From contig JAPLNL010000046.1 of NCBI GenBank assembly GCA_026692905.1, forward strand, positions 27,631 through 91,630: a DNA stretch of 64,000 bases. Direction: 5' to 3'. The notes under the pieces were generated by a model that saw nothing but the letters and a program-made list of their open reading frames with translations, had not been told where the DNA came from and searched no databases. Both the position numbers and the translations under genes were made by a program. Below, in pieces: positions 1 to 8,734 of the stretch (positions within the stretch are counted from its first letter, which is position 1; each line of letters starts with the position of its first letter). This DNA comes from Planctomycetota bacterium. GTDB taxonomy: Bacteria; Planctomycetota; Planctomycetia; Pirellulales; Pirellulaceae.

Positions 1-1
1 C

Positions 2-526
2 CCTGTGATGGAACGCTTGGCGGAACAAGTGGATTTGATCGAGGCTGAGATCATCCAAAGTTTGGATCCGTCTCAAATGCACAAAATCCATCAATTGCGA
101 GGGCAACTGTTGGCGCTCCGAAGAGCGATCCGCCCGCACCGCGAAATGATCAACGAACTGATTCGCGACACGGTGCCGCACATCAGCCCCGACACTCGTA
201 TTCACTTGCGAGATTGCTACGATCACGTGGTTCAAGTCGTGGATGCCGTCGATACCTACCGGGAACTCACCTCGGATATGCGCGATTTTTATCTGTCGAG
301 CGTCAGCAACAGCATGAACGAGGTGATGAAGGTCTTGACGATTATCTCGACCATTTTCATACCGCTCTCGTTTATCGCTGGCGTTTACGGAATGAATTTC
401 GAGGGAACTTCTCCGTTGAACATGCCGGAGTTGAAATGGTACTATGGCTATCCGTTTTCACTGGGCCTAATGGGGCTAGTTGCCTTCGGCTTGCTCATTT
501 ATTTCCGAGGCCGTCGCTGGCTGTAG
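2..526 (+). CDS. CorA-family divalent cation transporter, C-terminal part (cut by left edge)
   Basis: The reading frame is already open at the left edge, so only the last 174 or so codons are present. The end carries the CorA signature: a long helical stretch, then a first membrane segment (residues about 108-128 of the visible part, KVLTIISTIFIPLSFIAGV) closed by the YGMNF pore motif, a short periplasmic loop, a second membrane segment and a basic tail (RGRRWL). CorA forms a pentameric Mg2+/Co2+ channel in the inner membrane, and the GMN motif lines the pore entrance. The visible start-like codons at 5 and 8 are internal to the long cytoplasmic helix and are not the real start. The family call is firm. 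Which ion is carried cannot be told from this part. Confidence 0.9.
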   Translation, partial: PVMERLAEQVDLIEAEIIQSLDPSQMHKIHQLRGQLLALRRAIRPHREMINELIRDTVPHISPDTRIHLRDCYDHVVQVVDAVDTYRELTSDMRDFYLSSVSNSMNEVMKVLTIISTIFIPLSFIAGVYGMNFEGTSPLNMPELKWYYGYPFSLGLMGLVAFGLLIYFRGRRWL

Positions 527-551
527 CCTAGATTATTCTCGGCGCTCGATT

Positions 552-623
552 TGAGCCGCAGGCGCTAGCCGTGACCACAACATTTTCCAGGGAAACCGTA
601 TCGCGGCTGGTGCCCGCGGCTCA
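552..623. repeat. Imperfect inverted repeat, GCGCTAGCC family
   Basis: Arms 552-573 and 602-623 pair over 22 bp with about three or four mismatches and a loop of about 28 bases. The core GGCGCTAGCC is shared with the hairpins at 7728-7796 and 8735-8797 and with the perfect palindrome at 8666-8699. It lies just after the corA stop codon, between that gene and the convergent exonuclease gene, so it could act as a bidirectional terminator, although no T-tract follows. Confidence 0.6.
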
Positions 624-665
624 GTATGAATAATCCGGGCTGGGGCGATGGCACTCACTTTTGCA

Positions 666-1565
666 TCAACTGGCCGCCACCGATGCCAAAGGGACTTTCG
701 CTCCCGCTTCTTTGGCGATGGACTTCGCAGGACCGCTGGTCAAGTTAGCAAATGGGTCGGCCCAATCGCCCCACTTGTCGAGATAGCTTCGATAAGCTGG
801 ATGCACGTCCGCTTGATTCTCAAGCATCTGTTTGGTCGCATCCGTTAAATGTCGTTCCTGCTCCAGCGTCAGTCGGCCCATCATGACTTGGACTCGCAAG
901 AAGACGAAGTAGGTATCGAGCACATCGCAGCGACAGTACTCGCTGATCTCGGCGGTTTTGCCCGCCGAATAGAGATCTTGAACCATGCTGCCTTGGACGT
1001 CGAGCTTGCCGGGCTTGTTGAGTAGACTTGCAGCTAGATTGAGTCCGCCACGGAACCAACTGCTTCCGAAGTTGGTCAAGATTTCATGCAAGTCAAAATG
1101 CGAATGTACGTTGTAGCGATTGCGATATTGCTCGAAGGACTTGTCGTGGATATTGAACCACGAAGGGACGCTGATCCCATATCGGAAAGCAGACAGTTCC
1201 ATGAGTGGCACGTCAAAGGATCTGCCATTGAACGTAACGAGGGTGGGTCGGGCGTAACGTTCCCAGCCCATCCAAAAATAGCGAGTGATGACCGCGGGGC
1301 GAAAATGCGGTTCGTCGAGCGAGACGATCTCCATCAAGCTGAAGTCTTCGCGAATCTTGGCCGCCACGACGGCGATCGGAGTGTGGTACGTGTAGGGAAT
1401 AAAATCCCGGCCACTTTCGATGATGAGATCCTGCCGAAAGGCATCGATCGCTTGTTTGGCAGAGTAGTTGCGATGCGAGTACCGAGTTTTGGCGATGGCT
1501 TCACCGTCAGCAACACTTTCGACATCAAAAAGTAGGTATTTGACTTCGTTGGTGGCGGCAGACAT
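666..1565 (-). CDS. Predicted 3'-5' exonuclease, PolB-like (DnaQ fold)
   Basis: This 299-residue protein has the order of motifs of the PolB-type DEDDy exonuclease family (Pfam DNA_pol_B_exo2): ExoI FDVES near the N terminus (Asp14 and Glu16), ExoII in TFNGRSFDVP in the middle, and ExoIII in the CRCDVLDTY stretch, which supplies the last acidic residue and the tyrosine. No polymerase domain is attached. The family is expected to remove nucleotides from 3' ends with two metal ions, but the substrate of the stand-alone bacterial members is not established. The start ATG at 1565 leaves a short leader MSAATNEVKYLLFDVES. It is convergent with corA and divergent from the antiporter across a repeat-rich gap. 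Confidence 0.82.
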   Translation of the reverse strand: MSAATNEVKYLLFDVESVADGEAIAKTRYSHRNYSAKQAIDAFRQDLIIESGRDFIPYTYHTPIAVVAAKIREDFSLMEIVSLDEPHFRPAVITRYFWMGWERYARPTLVTFNGRSFDVPLMELSAFRYGISVPSWFNIHDKSFEQYRNRYNVHSHFDLHEILTNFGSSWFRGGLNLAASLLNKPGKLDVQGSMVQDLYSAGKTAEISEYCRCDVLDTYFVFLRVQVMMGRLTLEQERHLTDATKQMLENQADVHPAYRSYLDKWGDWADPFANLTSGPAKSIAKEAGAKVPLASVAAS

Positions 1566-1703
1566 GGAACATTGCTCGGTGAGTGATGGCAGTTTTGGTA
1601 GCTAGATGAATATTTTACCAAAATTGCGATCGATTCGCATTGGGATCGGCCAGAATATGATTTTCGCATTCCAATTAGCCGAGACGTGCATGAAGTGAGA
1701 GCT

Positions 1704-1817
1704 TAGCACGACGCGCAAGCTAGTGAAGAATAGCACGACGCGCAAGCTAGTGAAGAATAGCACGACGCGCAAGCTAGTGAATTAGGGTATTGATTCACTA
1801 GCTTGCGCGTGGTGCTA
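1704..1817. repeat. Tandem 27-bp repeat ending in a long hairpin
   Basis: A 27-bp unit (begins TAGCACGACGCGCAAGC) repeats head to tail at 1704-1730 and 1731-1757, with a third copy from 1758. The third copy (1758-1781) then faces its own reverse complement at 1794-1817, with one mismatch over 24 bp and a 12-base loop. The same 24-bp arms with a 12-base loop recur at 21412-21471. The rest of the 1566-1956 gap, including the antiporter upstream region, shows no gene. Confidence 0.9.
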
Positions 1818-1956
1818 GGAATATCGGAACCCACCACGCTGCTACTAGACTCAGGGGTTGCGAATCCTACAATGAAGTTTCCAAGTTGAATTTTGGTTGT
1901 AGTTTGGCCAGGATTGGGAGACAATGTAACACGTAGATCGGAACGGATTCCTTCCA

Positions 1957-3783
1957 ATGAACGGTGATTTGGGACTCCTCACCAATTTGTCGATCAGTCT
2001 CGTCCTGGCGTTAGTGCTCGGCTTGATCACGCAGAAACTGCGGCTTTCCCCGATCGTGGGATATCTTTTGGCTGGAATCGTTATAGGCCCACAAACACCT
2101 GGTTTTGTTGGCGACATCAAGATAGCGTCCGAGCTTGCCGAGATCGGTGTCATTCTTTTGATGTTTGGCGTTGGTCTCCATTTTGACATTAAAGATCTGC
2201 TTGCGGTAAAGCGGATCGCATTGCCAGGTGCGATAGGTCAGATCCTGATCGCAACGATGGTGGGGCTGTTGGTGTCCTGGATTGCTGGAATGGGAACCGT
2301 GACCGGCATCATCATCGGCTTTTCTGTTTCGGTAGCCAGTACCGTCGTTGTTGTTCGTGTGCTGATGGACAATGACATCCTGCATTCTACTCAAGGGCAT
2401 ATTGCCGTCGGTTGGCTCATTGTTCAAGACATCTTCACGGTTCTCGTGCTCGTCGTAATGCCCGCGCTGGCAGATGCGGTGAATGAACAACCAAGTGTCG
2501 ACCAAAATATCTTTTTTTCTCTGGGTTCTGCTGTCGTCAAAGTTATTTCATTGGGGCTCATCGTCGTCGTCGGCGGAAGACGAGTCATCCCCTGGTTGCT
2601 TCGGCAAGTAGCCAGAACCCGTTCCCGAGAGCTGTTCACGTTGACGATTCTTGCGATAGCCTTAGCGATTGCCACTGGCTCCGCAGTTCTGTTTGGCGTC
2701 TCGATGGCCTTGGGCGCGTTTCTTGCGGGCATGGTTGTCGGCCAGACGGAAATGAGTCATCAAGCGGCAGCGGATGCATTGCCGATGCGGGACGCGTTTG
2801 CGGTTTTGTTTTTCGTTTCGGTAGGCATGCTTTTTGATCCGCAAGTCATCCTGAATCGTCCTGGGATGCTTCTGGCGATGCTAGCCATCGTTCTTCTTGC
2901 CAATCCAATTGTCGCTTTTGTGATCACTTGGACCATGCGATATTCATTTCGAACCGCTCTCACGGTCGCGATCGCATTGTCGCAGATTGGCGAGTTCTCT
3001 TTCCTGTTGGCCGATGAGGCGATGAAGACCAAGCTGATGCCGGTCGAAGGACAAAGCCTCTTGGTCGCTTGCGCTATTCTCACGATTGCGATCAATCCCA
3101 TCTTGTTTCTTGGTATTGTCCCTTTTGAAAAATGGCTCCGCAGCAAGCCATGGTTGTGGCGAAAATTGAACGAACGGGCCGAAGCAAGTGGCGCGGAGCT
3201 TAACAAGGCGACACACGTTGCACTTCTCGGCATGGAGCAGTCCAACGAATCGCCTGAGTCCGCAGTCATCATCGGCTACGGACCAGTAGGGCAGACCGCC
3301 TGCAGGATTCTCCGTGAGTTTGGTGTGCGACCTGTGGTCATCGACTTGAACTTAGATACCGTTAAGGGATTATCGGAATCGGGCAAGTTTGGCGTCTACG
3401 GCGATGCAACACGCCCAGATATTTTGGAGGCTGCAGGAATTCGGAAGGCGAAATACCTTTTGGTTACCGTACCTGAAGTGCTAGTTCGAACGGTTGTCAT
3501 TCTAACTGCGAAGGACCTCAATCCTGAGTTGCGAGTCTTTGCCCGAGCTCGGTACATTCAAGAGCGAGCATGGCTGGAAGAAGTTGGCGCGACGGGAGTG
3601 GTAACCGAAGAGGCAGAGACAGCGTTGGGGCTGGCCGTTTTGCTCTTGCGAGAAATGCATGCAGACGAAGATCGAATCGAAAAAGAGATTCGCAAGATAC
3701 AGGAAGAGCTGCATCCTCGAGCGGAAAGTGCGTCCGAAGACACACTCCCTCTGGGAGGGTCGGCCAGAGGCCGGGGAGGGTGA
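1957..3783 (+). CDS. Kef/YbaL-type cation:proton antiporter with TrkA-N domain
   Basis: This 608-residue inner-membrane protein has about twelve hydrophobic segments in residues 5-390 (CPA2 Na+/H+ exchanger fold). A linker and a cytoplasmic Rossmann domain follow, starting near residue 434 with the nucleotide-binding GYGPVGQ motif and an acidic residue after the next strand (VVIDL). This is the KefB/KefC/YbaL arrangement: K+ or other cation efflux in exchange for protons, gated by a nucleotide bound to the RCK/TrkA-N domain. The usual KefC glutathione-dependence cannot be judged here, and no KefF/KefG partner gene is next to it. The last dozen codons (PLGGSARGRGG and the stop) lie in a dispersed GGGAGGG-type repeat, so the natural C terminus has probably been altered by the element. 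I see no strong ribosome binding site before the ATG at 1957. Confidence 0.9.
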   Translation: MNGDLGLLTNLSISLVLALVLGLITQKLRLSPIVGYLLAGIVIGPQTPGFVGDIKIASELAEIGVILLMFGVGLHFDIKDLLAVKRIALPGAIGQILIATMVGLLVSWIAGMGTVTGIIIGFSVSVASTVVVVRVLMDNDILHSTQGHIAVGWLIVQDIFTVLVLVVMPALADAVNEQPSVDQNIFFSLGSAVVKVISLGLIVVVGGRRVIPWLLRQVARTRSRELFTLTILAIALAIATGSAVLFGVSMALGAFLAGMVVGQTEMSHQAAADALPMRDAFAVLFFVSVGMLFDPQVILNRPGMLLAMLAIVLLANPIVAFVITWTMRYSFRTALTVAIALSQIGEFSFLLADEAMKTKLMPVEGQSLLVACAILTIAINPILFLGIVPFEKWLRSKPWLWRKLNERAEASGAELNKATHVALLGMEQSNESPESAVIIGYGPVGQTACRILREFGVRPVVIDLNLDTVKGLSESGKFGVYGDATRPDILEAAGIRKAKYLLVTVPEVLVRTVVILTAKDLNPELRVFARARYIQERAWLEEVGATGVVTEEAETALGLAVLLLREMHADEDRIEKEIRKIQEELHPRAESASEDTLPLGGSARGRGG

Positions 3784-4052
3784 ACTGACTTGTGCGATTG
3801 CGGGTGGCACTTCACCCCACCGCTCTAAACATCTTTGCAAAGTCAATTCCGTTGAAGACCTTAGGGAGGGCGAGGCTCCTGCCGAGCCAACGGTGCAAAG
3901 GTTCGGCAGGGGCCTCACCCTCCCGAGCAATAAATTGCTTAGGTAAACTCGTTGGAGACATGTTTACAGCGGTGACTTCACCCTCCCCTCGCTACGCTCG
4001 ACCCTCCCAGAGGAAGGGTGACAGAGGCGGGGCGGCCAGAGGGAGGGTGACT
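3744..4052. repeat. Cluster of GGGAGGG/CCCTCCC palindromes between antiporter and aldehyde dehydrogenase
   Basis: The gap after the antiporter is almost entirely repeat. Short palindromes occur at 3744-3783 and about 3976-4052 (variants of CCCTCTGGGAGGG, GGCCAGAGG). Between them lies a larger element (3849-3987) whose core 3864-3924 reads GGGAGGGCGAGGCTCCTGCC and pairs with GGCAGGGGCCTCACCCTCCC. The core recurs at 6713-6772, 28744-28805 and 40693-40753, and the whole 139-bp element recurs at 40678-40816. Confidence 0.85.
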
Positions 4053-4062
4053 GGTTAGTTAT

Positions 4063-5646
4063 CTACCCAATGGAACCATTGGTCCAGTTCCCATCAACAA
4101 GCCGCCAGGCTTTGCATGCGTTTGCATTCTGCAAAACGGCGGGGATTCGATTTTCTCGCACGCTATCGAAGCATGTTAGCTTGGCAAATCGAATCAAGCT
4201 GGCTGGGATTCCAACTGCCGTGAAACCTGGATGTCCGGTCGCCGGGAACGGACCGCCATGGTTCATGGCTGGACTCACTGCAACTCCTGTAGGCATCTTG
4301 TCATTGAGCATTCGTCCTACTCTTTGTGTTAACGATGCAGCGATCTTTGCGTAGTCCGCGTCGTCGCTCCCTTGCGAGTCCGAATAAATCGCTCCTGTCA
4401 GGTTTCCCTCCAACTGCTCGATCACATGTCCAAGTTCCGCGACATTGGAACAGACCACCATTAGCACCGCGTTTCCGAAGGCTTCGGTTTGAAACACATG
4501 TGGATTAGTTAGAAACTGCATGCCTGAAATTTTGAGAACCGTGTTGGCAACCGCGCATCGGCTCCCTTCGACCTTGGTTCCGCCTGCGAGCAACTCCGCT
4601 CCAGCGTCTTTGAGGATCCCGATGCTTTTGACCAGTGAAGTCTCAACGCTTCGCGACAGCAAAGTGCCAGCGTTGTTCGATTGATACTTGGCCGTAACGG
4701 CTTCGACGAACTTCGTCGTGTCCGAGTTATCGATCATCAGCAGCATGCCTGGGTTGGTACAGAACTGGCCGGTACCCATGAGACCGCTCATAACATATTC
4801 GTCGATCAGTTTTTCGAGCCGTTCTCGAAAAGCGCCGGGCAGAAAGACAACAGGGTTGACGCTCGAAAGCTCTGCGTAAAACGGTTTGCCCACACGATCG
4901 GCAATGGACTTCAATTGCAAGCCAGCGGACCGCGCACCTGTATAACCGATCGCCGCCAATCTTGGGTCCGCAACCAAACGTTCGCCATCGGCATGCGAGG
5001 TTCGATAAATCAGTTGGACCAATCCCGCTGGCATGTTTGTTTCTTTTGCCGCTTGAGCAGCAAGAACGCCGAATCGCATCGTCGTTGCGGGGTGCGAGGA
5101 GTTGGCCTTGGCGATAACTGGGTTACCGGCAGCAATGGCCGCTGCGAAATCGCCCCCGGCGATGCTATTGAATGCAAATGGGAAATTGTTCGGGCCAAAC
5201 ACGCAGACTGGCCCGATGGCTTGGTAGCAAGATCGAATGTTGGCTTTGGTGTCGATCGTGGGCACAGCCCAGCTTTGTTGTCTGGCAGCAGCCGCGGCCA
5301 ATTTCAATTGATTGATGGTTCGAGGTAATTCGACATCGGCCAATCGCGGCGACTTCGGTAGGCCAGATTCCTGGTGAGCTATCTCGACCAAACCTTCCTT
5401 GTCCGCTTCGATCAAGGCTGCGTACTTTTCGAGAAACGTTGCGATCGCTTCGGGAGATTTGGTTCGGAGTTGAACGAATGCGTCATACGCTGCCGTGAGT
5501 GCTTCGTCGCAATCGGACCATTGGCTAACAGGAAACGCCAACTCGATCGATTGACCGAGCGTGGGATTGACAGGAGAGAATACGGCCGATTGCGAACTAG
5601 CTCGCCATTGGCCGTTGATCAGAACATGTTGTGATGAGATTGTCAT
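4063..5646 (-). CDS. Aldehyde dehydrogenase, probable alpha-ketoglutarate semialdehyde (2,5-dioxovalerate) dehydrogenase
   Basis: This is a full-length 527-residue ALDH-superfamily protein. The catalytic cysteine is in GQFCTNPG and the general-base glutamate in FYAELSSVNP. The nucleotide-binding stretch (FGPNNFPFAFN, then AGNPVIAKANSSHP) matches the branch that oxidises 2-oxoglutarate semialdehyde to 2-oxoglutarate, rather than betaine- or succinate-semialdehyde types. The gene upstream on the same strand, 37 bases away, encodes an FAH-family protein. FAH-type 2-keto-3-deoxy-pentonate dehydratases make exactly this semialdehyde, so the two probably act in sequence in a Weimberg-like oxidative pentose route. 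The family call is firm. The substrate is inferred from sequence type plus neighbour. Confidence 0.85.
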   Translation of the reverse strand: MTISSQHVLINGQWRASSQSAVFSPVNPTLGQSIELAFPVSQWSDCDEALTAAYDAFVQLRTKSPEAIATFLEKYAALIEADKEGLVEIAHQESGLPKSPRLADVELPRTINQLKLAAAAARQQSWAVPTIDTKANIRSCYQAIGPVCVFGPNNFPFAFNSIAGGDFAAAIAAGNPVIAKANSSHPATTMRFGVLAAQAAKETNMPAGLVQLIYRTSHADGERLVADPRLAAIGYTGARSAGLQLKSIADRVGKPFYAELSSVNPVVFLPGAFRERLEKLIDEYVMSGLMGTGQFCTNPGMLLMIDNSDTTKFVEAVTAKYQSNNAGTLLSRSVETSLVKSIGILKDAGAELLAGGTKVEGSRCAVANTVLKISGMQFLTNPHVFQTEAFGNAVLMVVCSNVAELGHVIEQLEGNLTGAIYSDSQGSDDADYAKIAASLTQRVGRMLNDKMPTGVAVSPAMNHGGPFPATGHPGFTAVGIPASLIRFAKLTCFDSVRENRIPAVLQNANACKAWRLVDGNWTNGSIG

Positions 5647-5683
5647 TGCTTAGTACTATAGGTCTATGAAACGAAAGCGAAAT

Positions 5684-6538
5684 TTAGCCTTGGACGATGG
5701 TATTGGTCAGAGTGCCAATCCCATCGATAGAAATATGGACGACATCTTCTTTGGCGAGCGTAAAACTACTGTCTGGAACGACTCCTGTTCCGGTCAACAT
5801 AAATGCGCCGTTGGGTAGGTCGTTATCGCGGATGAGCCACTGGACCAAGTCCTCAAGATTGCGGGCCATCTGCGAGACACCTGTTTCGCCCGAGAAAACC
5901 GTTTCGTTGTTCCGAACGATCTTGAGGTAGATGCCGATCTTGTCGCGAGGTGGCATGGAGTCGGCCAGAGCGATCCACGGTCCGATGCCGCAGCATTGAT
6001 TGTAGACTTTAGCTTGGGGCAGATAGAGTGGATTGTCCCCTTCGATATCGCGGCTGCTCATGTCGTTACCGACTGTGTACCCGACGATCTTGCCTTGATT
6101 GGAAAGGACCAGTGTGAATTCGGGTTCGGGAACATTCCAAGTTGCGTCGGTGCGGATGCGTAATTTTCCAAGATGTCCACTGCAGCGATTCGGAGTGGCT
6201 TTAAAAAACAGTTCGGGTCTAGCTGCGGTGTACACGCGGTCATAGCAGCTGGCGGCGGCCTCGCTTTCTTCCATTCGGGCGGTTTGGGAACGTTTGTAAG
6301 TGACACCGGCGGCCCAGACTTCTTGATCGTCGATAGGAGGCAGCCATTGGACATTTTCTAAAGGAATGGACGGGGCAGCGGCAGGTAGATCGCGAGCCAG
6401 TTCGACCAGTCGGTCGCTAGAAAGCATTTGGCTGAGGGTTTGGACCCCCGAGCCAGACAAATCGAGAACGGTAGCGAATTGGTTCGCGATGCGCGCGACT
6501 GCAGGTCCTTGCTTGGTTTGAATTTTTGCCAAAAACAT
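5684..6538 (-). CDS. Fumarylacetoacetate-hydrolase-family protein, probable 2-keto-3-deoxy-pentonate dehydratase
   Basis: The 284-residue protein has the FAH catalytic fold in its C-terminal two thirds. The metal-binding acidic pair is in VPEPEFTL, with [21 protein letters not shown] and NQCCGIGPW after it. The N-terminal 70 residues form the small domain seen in ketodeoxypentonate dehydratases, and the [12 protein letters not shown] and [10 protein letters not shown] stretches also fit that subgroup. I chose the ATG at 6538 because AAAGGGA lies about five bases before it; an ATG at 6565 and a TTG at 6574 are possible longer starts. It is the first gene of a two-gene leftward operon with the semialdehyde dehydrogenase. 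Other FAH reactions (hydratase or C-C hydrolase) cannot be excluded. Confidence 0.8.
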   Translation of the reverse strand: MFLAKIQTKQGPAVARIANQFATVLDLSGSGVQTLSQMLSSDRLVELARDLPAAAPSIPLENVQWLPPIDDQEVWAAGVTYKRSQTARMEESEAAASCYDRVYTAARPELFFKATPNRCSGHLGKLRIRTDATWNVPEPEFTLVLSNQGKIVGYTVGNDMSSRDIEGDNPLYLPQAKVYNQCCGIGPWIALADSMPPRDKIGIYLKIVRNNETVFSGETGVSQMARNLEDLVQWLIRDNDLPNGAFMLTGTGVVPDSSFTLAKEDVVHISIDGIGTLTNTIVQG

Positions 6539-6712
6539 CGAGTCCCTTTCAAAAGGAGAGTTCATGTGAAGCAACTATTGAAGCATTGACCTAACTCATT
6601 GAATAGCCCAGCCAGCGGAATCGCCGAATAATCAGTGTATACTAGAGAAGATAGCTTGGAGCTCACACTCCTCGGGAGATCGTTCCTGTTTGAAATTGCA
6701 AGTTCTTTCTTC

Positions 6713-6772
6713 GGGAGGGCGAGGCTCCTGCCGAGCAGACGCGTCGTGGCTCCGCAGGAGCGTCGCCCTCCC
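6713..6772. repeat. Dispersed palindrome, GAGGCTCCTGCCGAGC family (copy 2)
   Basis: It begins GGGAGGGCGAGGCTCCTGCC and closes with a pairing right arm ending in CGCCCTCCC, with a loop that differs from the other copies. It sits upstream of the kinase gene. It is the same family as 3864-3924, 28744-28805 and 40693-40753. Confidence 0.85.
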
Positions 6773-6843
6773 GGAATTGCGTGCAAAGACAAGACTAGGC
6801 GGCGATTTCGTTGGACCAGAACTTTTCACGCACGGCATAAACG

Positions 6844-7725
6844 ATGGGTTTTTTCGACAAATTATTTGGAAAAGGCGAGGACAACAAACGAGCTGACGTT
6901 GAGCTTCGTTTTGAACGCATCCGGTCCGCCATTTCCGGCACGATGAGCAACTTCTTTGTCGCAAAAGATCGACTCAATAACAACGCGATCGTCGGAGTGA
7001 AATTATGCGATATCGACAAAGTTGAGTTTTTCGAGAATCGTTTTAAGGGACTCAACAAACCATCCGAGGGTCAGATTGCGATGGGCATGGTCCACCCTAA
7101 CATTGCCAAGACCTTGGAATACGGAATCTCCACCAAAGGCCAGCCCTATTTGGTTATGGAGTTCGTAGACGGGCCGGGCCTGCAAGTGCTTATTCAAGAG
7201 CGAGCCGAGGACAAGCTCAAAGGACGTCGATTGAGCATGATCACACAGATGGCCGAGGCGCTTCGCTACGTGCATAAACGCGAGTTCATTCACCGCGACA
7301 TTTGCCCTCGTAATTTCATGTGCACCCTGGATCTGGAGACGGTGAAGCTGATCGACTTCGGCTTGACTTTGCCCGCCACGAAGGCGTTTATGGTCCCGGG
7401 CAATCGCACAGGAACGCCGTTGTACATGGCGTCTGAAATCGTGCGGCGAAGAGCAACGGACCAACGCGTCGACATTTTTTCGTTTGGAGTGACTTGCTAT
7501 CACTTGGTCACATTGGATTTGCCTTGGCAGATTTCGGACACAACGGGCAAAGCGGCCTTGCAACACGATACAGCTCCACCTCAAGAAATCCTCGAGCTCT
7601 GTCCCGACTTGGACAAGACGTTAGCAAGTACCATCATGGCAGCGATCAAGCCCAATCCGGACGAACGAACACCGGACATGGACACGTTCATCCGACAACT
7701 GCGACAAGTAAAAAAATCGCCATAA
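6844..7725 (+). CDS. Serine/threonine protein kinase (Hanks type), kinase domain only
   Basis: This 293-residue cytoplasmic protein is almost only a protein-kinase domain. The lysine is in VGVKLCD (about residue 51), the catalytic loop is HRDICPRNF, the metal-binding motif is DFG (LIDFGLTLP), the activation segment ends GTPLYMASE, and the helix-F aspartate is in RVDIFSFGV. The glycine-rich loop is weak (SGTMSNFF in place of GxGxxG), yet all residues needed for phosphotransfer are present, so it is probably active. There is no membrane segment or sensor domain, unlike most bacterial PASTA-type kinases. Planctomycetes carry many such kinases. The substrate is unknown and no phosphatase gene is adjacent. 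Confidence 0.9.
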   Translation: MGFFDKLFGKGEDNKRADVELRFERIRSAISGTMSNFFVAKDRLNNNAIVGVKLCDIDKVEFFENRFKGLNKPSEGQIAMGMVHPNIAKTLEYGISTKGQPYLVMEFVDGPGLQVLIQERAEDKLKGRRLSMITQMAEALRYVHKREFIHRDICPRNFMCTLDLETVKLIDFGLTLPATKAFMVPGNRTGTPLYMASEIVRRRATDQRVDIFSFGVTCYHLVTLDLPWQISDTTGKAALQHDTAPPQEILELCPDLDKTLASTIMAAIKPNPDERTPDMDTFIRQLRQVKKSP

Positions 7726-7727
7726 GC

Positions 7728-7796
7728 CGTTGGGCGCTAGCCCCGGTTTTCGTTAACGCTTCGCGTTTGATTGAAAACCGGGGCTAGCGCCCAACG
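7728..7796. repeat. Perfect 24-bp inverted repeat after the kinase gene
   Basis: The arms 7728-7751 and 7773-7796 are exact reverse complements (begin CGTTGGGCGCTAGCCCCGG) with a 21-base loop. It starts two bases after the kinase stop codon and ends ten bases before the convergent SDR gene, which suits a bidirectional terminator. It belongs to the GCGCTAGCC family. Confidence 0.9.
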
Positions 7797-7806
7797 CTAA
7801 CACGAG

Positions 7807-8565
7807 TCACTGTGCCGTCCAGCCTCCGTCGATCGTGATGGTTTGTCCGGTCACGTTTTTGGCCGAGGGACTGATCAGATACGAAACAGCAGCAGCGACT
7901 TCTTCACAGGTTACGAAGCATTTCTTGGGCATCGGGGCAAGCATCACTTGTTTGATGACATCTTCTTGCGAAATCCCCCGCGTTCTCGCTTGGTCTGCAA
8001 TCTGAGCATCGACGAGAGGTGTACGAATATAGGCGGGGCAGATTAAATTGCTGGTGATGTCGTGGTCGGCTGTCTCCAGCGCCAATACTTTAGAAAGCCC
8101 GACCAATGCATGTTTCGCAGCCGTGTACGCTGATTTGTAAGGTGACGCGACGAGCGAGTGAATTGAGCCAATGTGAATGATACGGCCAAATCCGTGAGAC
8201 CTCATTTTTGAAAGTGCTGCCCGGCTAAGCAGAAAACTTCCTTTGACGATAATGTCCATGATCGCATCCCATTTTTCCGTGGAGAATTCTTCCAACGAAG
8301 CGACATGCTGCAATCCTGCGTTGTTGATGAGAACATCAATAGTGGCGAGCTTTGAAATAATCTCCTTCACGTTTGTTTCAGATGTTACGTCCAGTCCGAA
8401 AGATTGAGCGATCCCACCTTTTGATTGGATACTTGCTGCAGTTTCCGAAGCTCGCGCTGAGTCGATATCGGTGGCGATAATCGAGTGGCCTTGTTCGGCC
8501 AAGCAGTGTCCAAGCCCACGGCCCAGTCCACTTCCTGCGCCGGTTATCAAAATCGAGTGTTTCAT
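7807..8565 (-). CDS. Short-chain dehydrogenase, 3-hydroxybutyrate dehydrogenase-like
   Basis: This 252-residue classical SDR has the nucleotide-binding GAGSGLGRG motif at the N terminus, the NNAG motif (DVLINNAGLQH), a catalytic serine in IHIGSIHSLVAS and the YTAAK active site. The AGLQHVASLEEF stretch, the PLVDAQIADQARTRGIS segment and the C-terminal VTGQTITIDGGWTAQ end are characteristic of D-3-hydroxybutyrate dehydrogenases, which interconvert 3-hydroxybutyrate and acetoacetate with NAD. Substrate assignment within SDRs is always less certain than the family. It is a single gene, flanked on both sides by long palindromes. Confidence 0.85.
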   Translation of the reverse strand: MKHSILITGAGSGLGRGLGHCLAEQGHSIIATDIDSARASETAASIQSKGGIAQSFGLDVTSETNVKEIISKLATIDVLINNAGLQHVASLEEFSTEKWDAIMDIIVKGSFLLSRAALSKMRSHGFGRIIHIGSIHSLVASPYKSAYTAAKHALVGLSKVLALETADHDITSNLICPAYIRTPLVDAQIADQARTRGISQEDVIKQVMLAPMPKKCFVTCEEVAAAVSYLISPSAKNVTGQTITIDGGWTAQ

Positions 8566-8665
8566 GAGATAAGTTCAAACAGGGTTTAATGATTGCTGAT
8601 TCAAAAAAGGGAAGAGCGAGGTGTTCGCCAAATGGCGCACTCTTTAACTTACGCTTTATTCAAAT

Positions 8666-8699
8666 TGAGTCGCGGGCGCTAGCTAGCGCCCGCGACTCA
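8666..8699. repeat. Perfect 34-bp palindrome
   Basis: The two 17-bp halves are exact reverse complements without a loop (half-site TGAGTCGCGGGCGCTAG). The GGGCGCTAG core links it to the other GCGCTAGCC repeats. A loopless palindrome of this length would form a cruciform or bind a dimeric protein. It stands in the gap between two divergent genes (SDR and ABC permease). Confidence 0.9.
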
Positions 8700-8734
8700 C
8701 TAATTTGCCTTCACCGATTGCAAAGTGAGAGCAA

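Noticed and set aside
1704..1784. Tandem 27-bp units as a CRISPR array
   Set aside because: The units are joined without spacers of unique sequence, there are only three, and one is part of a hairpin; no cas gene is near.
1703..1957. Minus-strand 84-codon frame with SLACASC repeats
   Set aside because: It is the translation of the tandem repeat and has no ribosome binding site or recognised domain.
3744..4052. Insertion sequence
   Set aside because: No transposase frame or terminal inverted repeats with target duplications could be seen; only palindromic repeats are present.
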